A stretch of DNA of 8,932 nt from Methylotenera_A sp046594885 (GTDB taxonomy: Bacteria; Pseudomonadota; Gammaproteobacteria; Burkholderiales; Methylophilaceae). The notes under the pieces were generated by a model, which saw only the letters and a program-made list of their open reading frames with translations, was not told the origin of the DNA and ran no database searches. The stretch lies in NCBI GenBank assembly GCA_046594885.1, contig JBKJRD010000006.1, positions 1-8,932 of the forward strand. Direction: 5' to 3'. Each line of letters starts with the position of its first letter. Positions within the stretch are counted from its first letter, which is position 1. A program made the translations under genes and the position numbers. Of this stretch, positions 6,494 through 8,932 are shown piece by piece.

Positions 6494-6828
6494 ATCTATT
6501 ATGAATAAATCTGAAACGACATCGACGTGCAAATTAATTAAGAAAAACGGTTTGAATATTGTAATCAAGTTGTCAATAATGTAATTATTTTGTAACAACC
6601 CGAGGCATTATGGCACTAAAAATGCGCAATCACAATACACTTAAAGTGACGTTAACAGTATCAATATAAGCATGAAACCCAATAAATTATACTCAAAACA
6701 ATCAATCAATTGGATGCTAAATGCAGCCATCATTTATATACTTGGCTAAGTTAGCAATGTAGCGCCAAAGACGGCTTAAATTGATTAGCTTAACTAGAAA
6801 AGCTTAAAAACTTAACCCTAAAAATGGC
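6494..6828. other. Long intergenic region between hppA and the DciA-like gene
   Basis: This AT-rich stretch of over 300 bases lies upstream of hppA and downstream of the DUF721 gene, both minus strand, so it should hold the hppA promoter. A minus-strand TTGACA is present at 6576-6571, but I see no matching -10 at 16-18 bp. A dyad, AATAAT-GTA-ATTATT, sits at 6575-6589. On the plus strand, TTGAAT (6552-6557) and AATAAT (6575-6580) with 17-bp spacing could be a weak promoter ahead of a 19-codon ORF (6610-6669) preceded by GAGG. Near the DUF721 end the word GCTTAA recurs at 6774, 6788, 6802 and 6827. No tRNA, long ORF or clear terminator was found. Confidence 0.5.
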
Positions 6829-7284
6829 TTAAGTTTTGCTGGCAAGTGAATTCAGTTGTTCAGCAAGTGCAGATTCGCCTAGGTCTTGCGCCAATTTTTT
6901 AAGGCTATTCGCTGCCTGTTTAGATAGCTTGCGCGGCGTTTGCGCGATAGCTTTTGGTTGAGATTTAACTTGCACTTTCACAATAATTGCAGTAACTTTA
7001 CAATCCTTAAACGCAGCCCTGCTTTGTTGCAAATGCTGTAATTGAATCAAAAGATTAGCTTGGCTTAATTTGATTTTACTGGCAACCATTGCGCTATGCG
7101 CATAAATGCTTAATTGACCATTATTTAAGTTGCCCACGCTGCTTAATCTGCTTAATATTTCGGGGCAGGCAGCAGCCCACAATTGCTGCAATAGTTGGTG
7201 TGATTGTAATTGCTGGTTTAAAGCACCAAGCAGATTATTTTGCTGCCCACTAGGTTGATTAATTAAGCTATTCATTTTGCGCAT
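6829..7284 (-). CDS. DUF721 / DciA-like protein
   Basis: The DUF721 domain defines DciA, the ancestral bacterial loader of the replicative helicase DnaB. Shorter or divergent DUF721 proteins are common next to secA in betaproteobacteria and are usually annotated only by domain. From the ATG at 7284 the protein is 151 residues. The domain is visible at about residues 18-85: LNQQLQSHQLLQQLWAAACP, with the family tryptophan, then the L-x-x-G-x-L-x-I-x-A-x-S pattern in NLNNGQLSIYAHSAMVA, followed by an amphipathic helix with LLIQLQ. The C-terminal part is Lys/Gln/Ala-rich and probably flexible. The frame extends one TTG codon further (7287), but the ATG at 7284 is preferred; another ATG at 7275 is possible, and none has a Shine-Dalgarno match. 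It is divergent from the M23 peptidase gene. The domain is moderately well supported; the helicase-loading role is inferred. Confidence 0.72.
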   Translation of the reverse strand: MRKMNSLINQPSGQQNNLLGALNQQLQSHQLLQQLWAAACPEILSRLSSVGNLNNGQLSIYAHSAMVASKIKLSQANLLIQLQHLQQSRAAFKDCKVTAIIVKVQVKSQPKAIAQTPRKLSKQAANSLKKLAQDLGESALAEQLNSLASKT

Positions 7285-7400
7285 CAATAGATTTTACTGC
7301 AAAGTGGCTTGCTTGGTTAGACTTAAAAATCACGCGCACAGACATCAGTAAACAGGCTGAAACTTTAATTTAAGTCAGATAGATTAATGACAAAAACGCA

Positions 7401-8312
7401 ATGAATATTATTTTAATTTCTAACAGTATGGCTAAAGCCAAAAGTTTGTCTGCGCTGCAGGCAGGCTTGCTGGTGGCTGCTTTAGTATTGCTGCCAGTGA
7501 TGCTGACTTTGTTATTTATTACGCCGCCCAGTAATATTAAAGAGCGCGGCATGAAAGCCTTGTTACCGCCACAAATTAAAAGCTCGATTATTTCATCCCA
7601 AGTGCATCTCGATGCTTACGCCAAAGAGTTGGGTGAATTGCAAGCGCGCATGATGCGCCTTGATGCGCAAAACCAACGCCTTGCCAAGTTAACCGGTGAA
7701 AAAGAGCAAAAAATCATCATTAATCCGCATTTAAAACCAATGGGCGGTTTGCAAATGGATGGCCGTGGCGGACCTTATATCGCGTCGCATTCAATGACAG
7801 AAACAGAATTAATCGCCATGATAAAACAGTTAGTAGAAGCTGTTGATGCGCGCGATGCCTATATGAGTACGCTTGAAGCTAAAATTTTGCAAAAAAGTGT
7901 GCTCAAGGATATGTTGCCCAATAGCAGCCCTATTGACGCCGCGTTTAATTCGTCTAGCTATGGTTGGCGTATCGACCCGTTTAATGGCAACAAAGCTTTT
8001 CATGAGGGTTTAGATTTTACCGCTAATACTGGAGTGCCTATCCGTGCCGCTGCAGACGGCATTGTATCTAGCGCGGAACGCACATCCGATTATGGTAATA
8101 TAGTTAAAATTGATCATGGCTCTGGTTTAGAAACGCGTTATGCGCATGCTTCAAAATTGTTAGTCAGTGCAGGTGAGCGTGTGGTTAAAGGTCAAATTGT
8201 GGCGCAAGTGGGCAGTACAGGTCGTTCTACAGGGCCACATTTACATTACGAAATTAGATTAAACGGCAATGCGTTAGACCCGCGTCAATATTTAAACAGG
8301 CAAAGCAAATAA
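7401..8312 (+). CDS. Membrane-anchored M23 family (LytM-type) peptidoglycan peptidase
   Basis: M23 peptidases are zinc endopeptidases that cut peptide bridges in peptidoglycan; Gram-negative members act in the periplasm in wall growth or cell separation. This 303-residue protein has one N-terminal membrane segment (about 19-41, uncleaved anchor likely), a coiled-coil-like region (about 66-105), a linker with a second helical stretch (132-170), and the LytM domain at about 180-296. Zinc and catalytic residues are all present: His201 and Asp205 in HEGLDF, His249 in YAHAS, and His280 and His282 in GRSTGPHLHYEI. It should therefore be an active enzyme, not a degenerate EnvC/NlpD-type activator. 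The start at 7401 is bounded by an upstream TAG (7380-7382); M10 (7428) is an alternative, but the hydrophobic MNIILIS opening resembles homologues as I recall them. No Shine-Dalgarno is evident. The position directly before secA is a common betaproteobacterial arrangement. The exact bond cut is unknown. Confidence 0.88.
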   Translation: MNIILISNSMAKAKSLSALQAGLLVAALVLLPVMLTLLFITPPSNIKERGMKALLPPQIKSSIISSQVHLDAYAKELGELQARMMRLDAQNQRLAKLTGEKEQKIIINPHLKPMGGLQMDGRGGPYIASHSMTETELIAMIKQLVEAVDARDAYMSTLEAKILQKSVLKDMLPNSSPIDAAFNSSSYGWRIDPFNGNKAFHEGLDFTANTGVPIRAAADGIVSSAERTSDYGNIVKIDHGSGLETRYAHASKLLVSAGERVVKGQIVAQVGSTGRSTGPHLHYEIRLNGNALDPRQYLNRQSK

Positions 8313-8351
8313 AACAGCACTATTTGTAGCTCTTTAATATTGAAATAAACT

Positions 8352-8380
8352 TTAACTACCCAATATCCATACAATATAAT
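8352..8380 (+). promoter_or_regulatory. Sigma70-type promoter of secA
   Basis: TTAACT (8352-8357) and a perfect TATAAT (8375-8380) are separated by 17 bp, the ideal spacing. This is the best full promoter match in the window. Transcription would begin near 8387, giving a leader of about 55 bases that includes the hairpin at 8410-8427. The M23 gene ends at 8312 with no clear terminator, so read-through into secA is also possible. Confidence 0.65.
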
Positions 8381-8409
8381 CAATTTTTTCGTCTAATCTC
8401 ATTTATAGG

Positions 8410-8427
8410 TTTCCGAAGTTTCGGAAA
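8410..8427 (+). promoter_or_regulatory. Perfect hairpin in the secA leader
   Basis: TTTCCGAA and TTCGGAAA form a perfect 8-base inverted repeat around GT; in RNA this is more likely a 7-bp stem with an AGTT loop. It ends 3 bases before the likely Shine-Dalgarno GGTG (8431-8434) and 14 bases before the secA ATG. No T-run follows, so it is not an intrinsic terminator. A role in secA translation or mRNA stability, or as a protein-binding site, is possible but inferred. Confidence 0.5.
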
Positions 8428-8441
8428 AGCGGTGTCTCTTC

Positions 8442-8932
8442 ATGTTATCCACGTTGTTTAGAAAATTTTTCGGTAGTCGTAACGATAGGCTTGTGAAGCA
8501 ATATGGCCAAACAGTAAATGCAATCAATGCGCTAGAACCTGCCATGCAAGCGTTGTCCGATGATGCGTTACGGGCAAAAACGCAAAGCTTTAAGCAACGT
8601 TTTCAGCAAGGTGAAAGTTTAGAAAAATTACTGCCAGAAGCATTTGCCGTCGTGCGCGAGGGTGGCGTGCGCGCGTTGGGTATGCGCCATTTTGATGTGC
8701 AATTAATCGGTGGCATGGTGCTTAACGCAGGCAAAATTGCCGAAATGCGCACTGGCGAAGGCAAAACGCTGGTTGCAACCTTGCCAGTTTACTTAAATGC
8801 GATTACAGGTAAAGGCGTTCACGTGGTCACCGTGAATGATTATTTGGCCAAACGCGATGCGGAATGGATGGGTAAGTTATACAACTTTTTAGGTTTAAGC
8901 GTTGGTATTAATTTATCGCAAATGCAGCATGA
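8442..8932 (+). CDS. secA: Preprotein translocase ATPase SecA, N-terminal part (3' truncated by window)
   Basis: SecA is the ATPase motor that drives unfolded secretory proteins through the SecYEG channel. The first 163 codons are present, about a fifth of a usual SecA of roughly 900 residues; two bases of the next codon end the window. The start MLSTLFRKFFGSRNDR is the typical amphipathic membrane-binding N-terminus. RALGMRHFDVQLIGGMVL (77-94) includes the Q-motif with Gln87. MRTGEGKT (102-109) is Walker A with Lys108, the same number as in E. coli, and is followed by LVATLPVYLNA and VVTVNDYLAKRDAEWM (128-143). All residues expected in this part of NBD1 are intact. The ATG at 8442 has a weak Shine-Dalgarno GGTG (8431-8434, spacing 7) and gives the right family start. 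It has its own promoter and a leader hairpin. No SecM-like gene lies immediately upstream; an M23 peptidase gene is there instead. Confidence 0.97.
   Translation, partial: MLSTLFRKFFGSRNDRLVKQYGQTVNAINALEPAMQALSDDALRAKTQSFKQRFQQGESLEKLLPEAFAVVREGGVRALGMRHFDVQLIGGMVLNAGKIAEMRTGEGKTLVATLPVYLNAITGKGVHVVTVNDYLAKRDAEWMGKLYNFLGLSVGINLSQMQH

Noticed and set aside
7285..7287. TTG as start codon of the DUF721 gene
   Set aside because: An ATG follows immediately in frame and there is no Shine-Dalgarno match that favours the TTG.
1..8932. Mobile elements, CRISPR arrays, tRNA/rRNA genes, toxin-antitoxin or defence genes
   Set aside because: I found no transposase motifs, terminal repeats with target duplications, repeat-spacer arrays, tRNA cloverleaf or defence-type domains on either strand; the window is core housekeeping DNA.

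Overview
This window reads as ordinary chromosomal housekeeping DNA from a betaproteobacterium. Two points suggest this: the central-metabolism order pgk–pyk–purC, and the block of a DUF721 gene on the minus strand followed by an M23 peptidase gene and secA on the plus strand, a familiar betaproteobacterial arrangement. The fairly AT-rich sequence, TTA-rich leucine codon use and long-form PurC would fit the Methylophilaceae (Methylotenera-like methylotrophs). That family-level placement is an inference from gene order and composition and was not tested by a search. I see no mobile element, CRISPR array, tRNA or rRNA gene.

Layout. The end of phosphoglycerate kinase (pgk) comes first, closed by a strong hairpin terminator. 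Pyruvate kinase (pyk, PykA type) follows, and its stop codon lies inside a weaker terminator-like hairpin. Next is purC, which has a clear -10 box and a perfect 14-bp palindrome just upstream of it. purC appears to lead a short same-strand run with a DUF1232 protein and a DedA-family membrane protein; the last two overlap by 4 bp. Soluble inorganic pyrophosphatase (ppa, plus strand) then faces the membrane proton-pumping pyrophosphatase (hppA, minus strand) across one bidirectional terminator. A 346-bp non-coding stretch separates hppA from a DciA/DUF721-like gene (minus strand), which is divergent from a membrane-anchored M23/LytM-type peptidase (plus strand). The window ends in the first 163 codons of secA, which has a good sigma70-type promoter and a perfect hairpin in its leader.

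How the genes work together. pgk and pyk are the two ATP-forming steps of lower glycolysis. purC works in purine synthesis, and nucleic-acid synthesis releases pyrophosphate. ppa and hppA dispose of pyrophosphate, either as heat or with recovery of part of the energy as a proton gradient. The HppA sequence carries the Lys/Thr pair that marks the K+-independent H+-pumping subfamily. The other genes serve DNA replication (DciA-like), cell-wall remodelling (M23) and protein export (secA).

I found no convincing new multi-gene system. The most distinctive observation is that the DedA-family protein has lost three of the four charged residues known to be essential in E. coli YqjA (Glu to Gln, Asp to Asn, Arg to His, all at conserved spacing). 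Next come the secA leader hairpin and the palindrome at the purC promoter.
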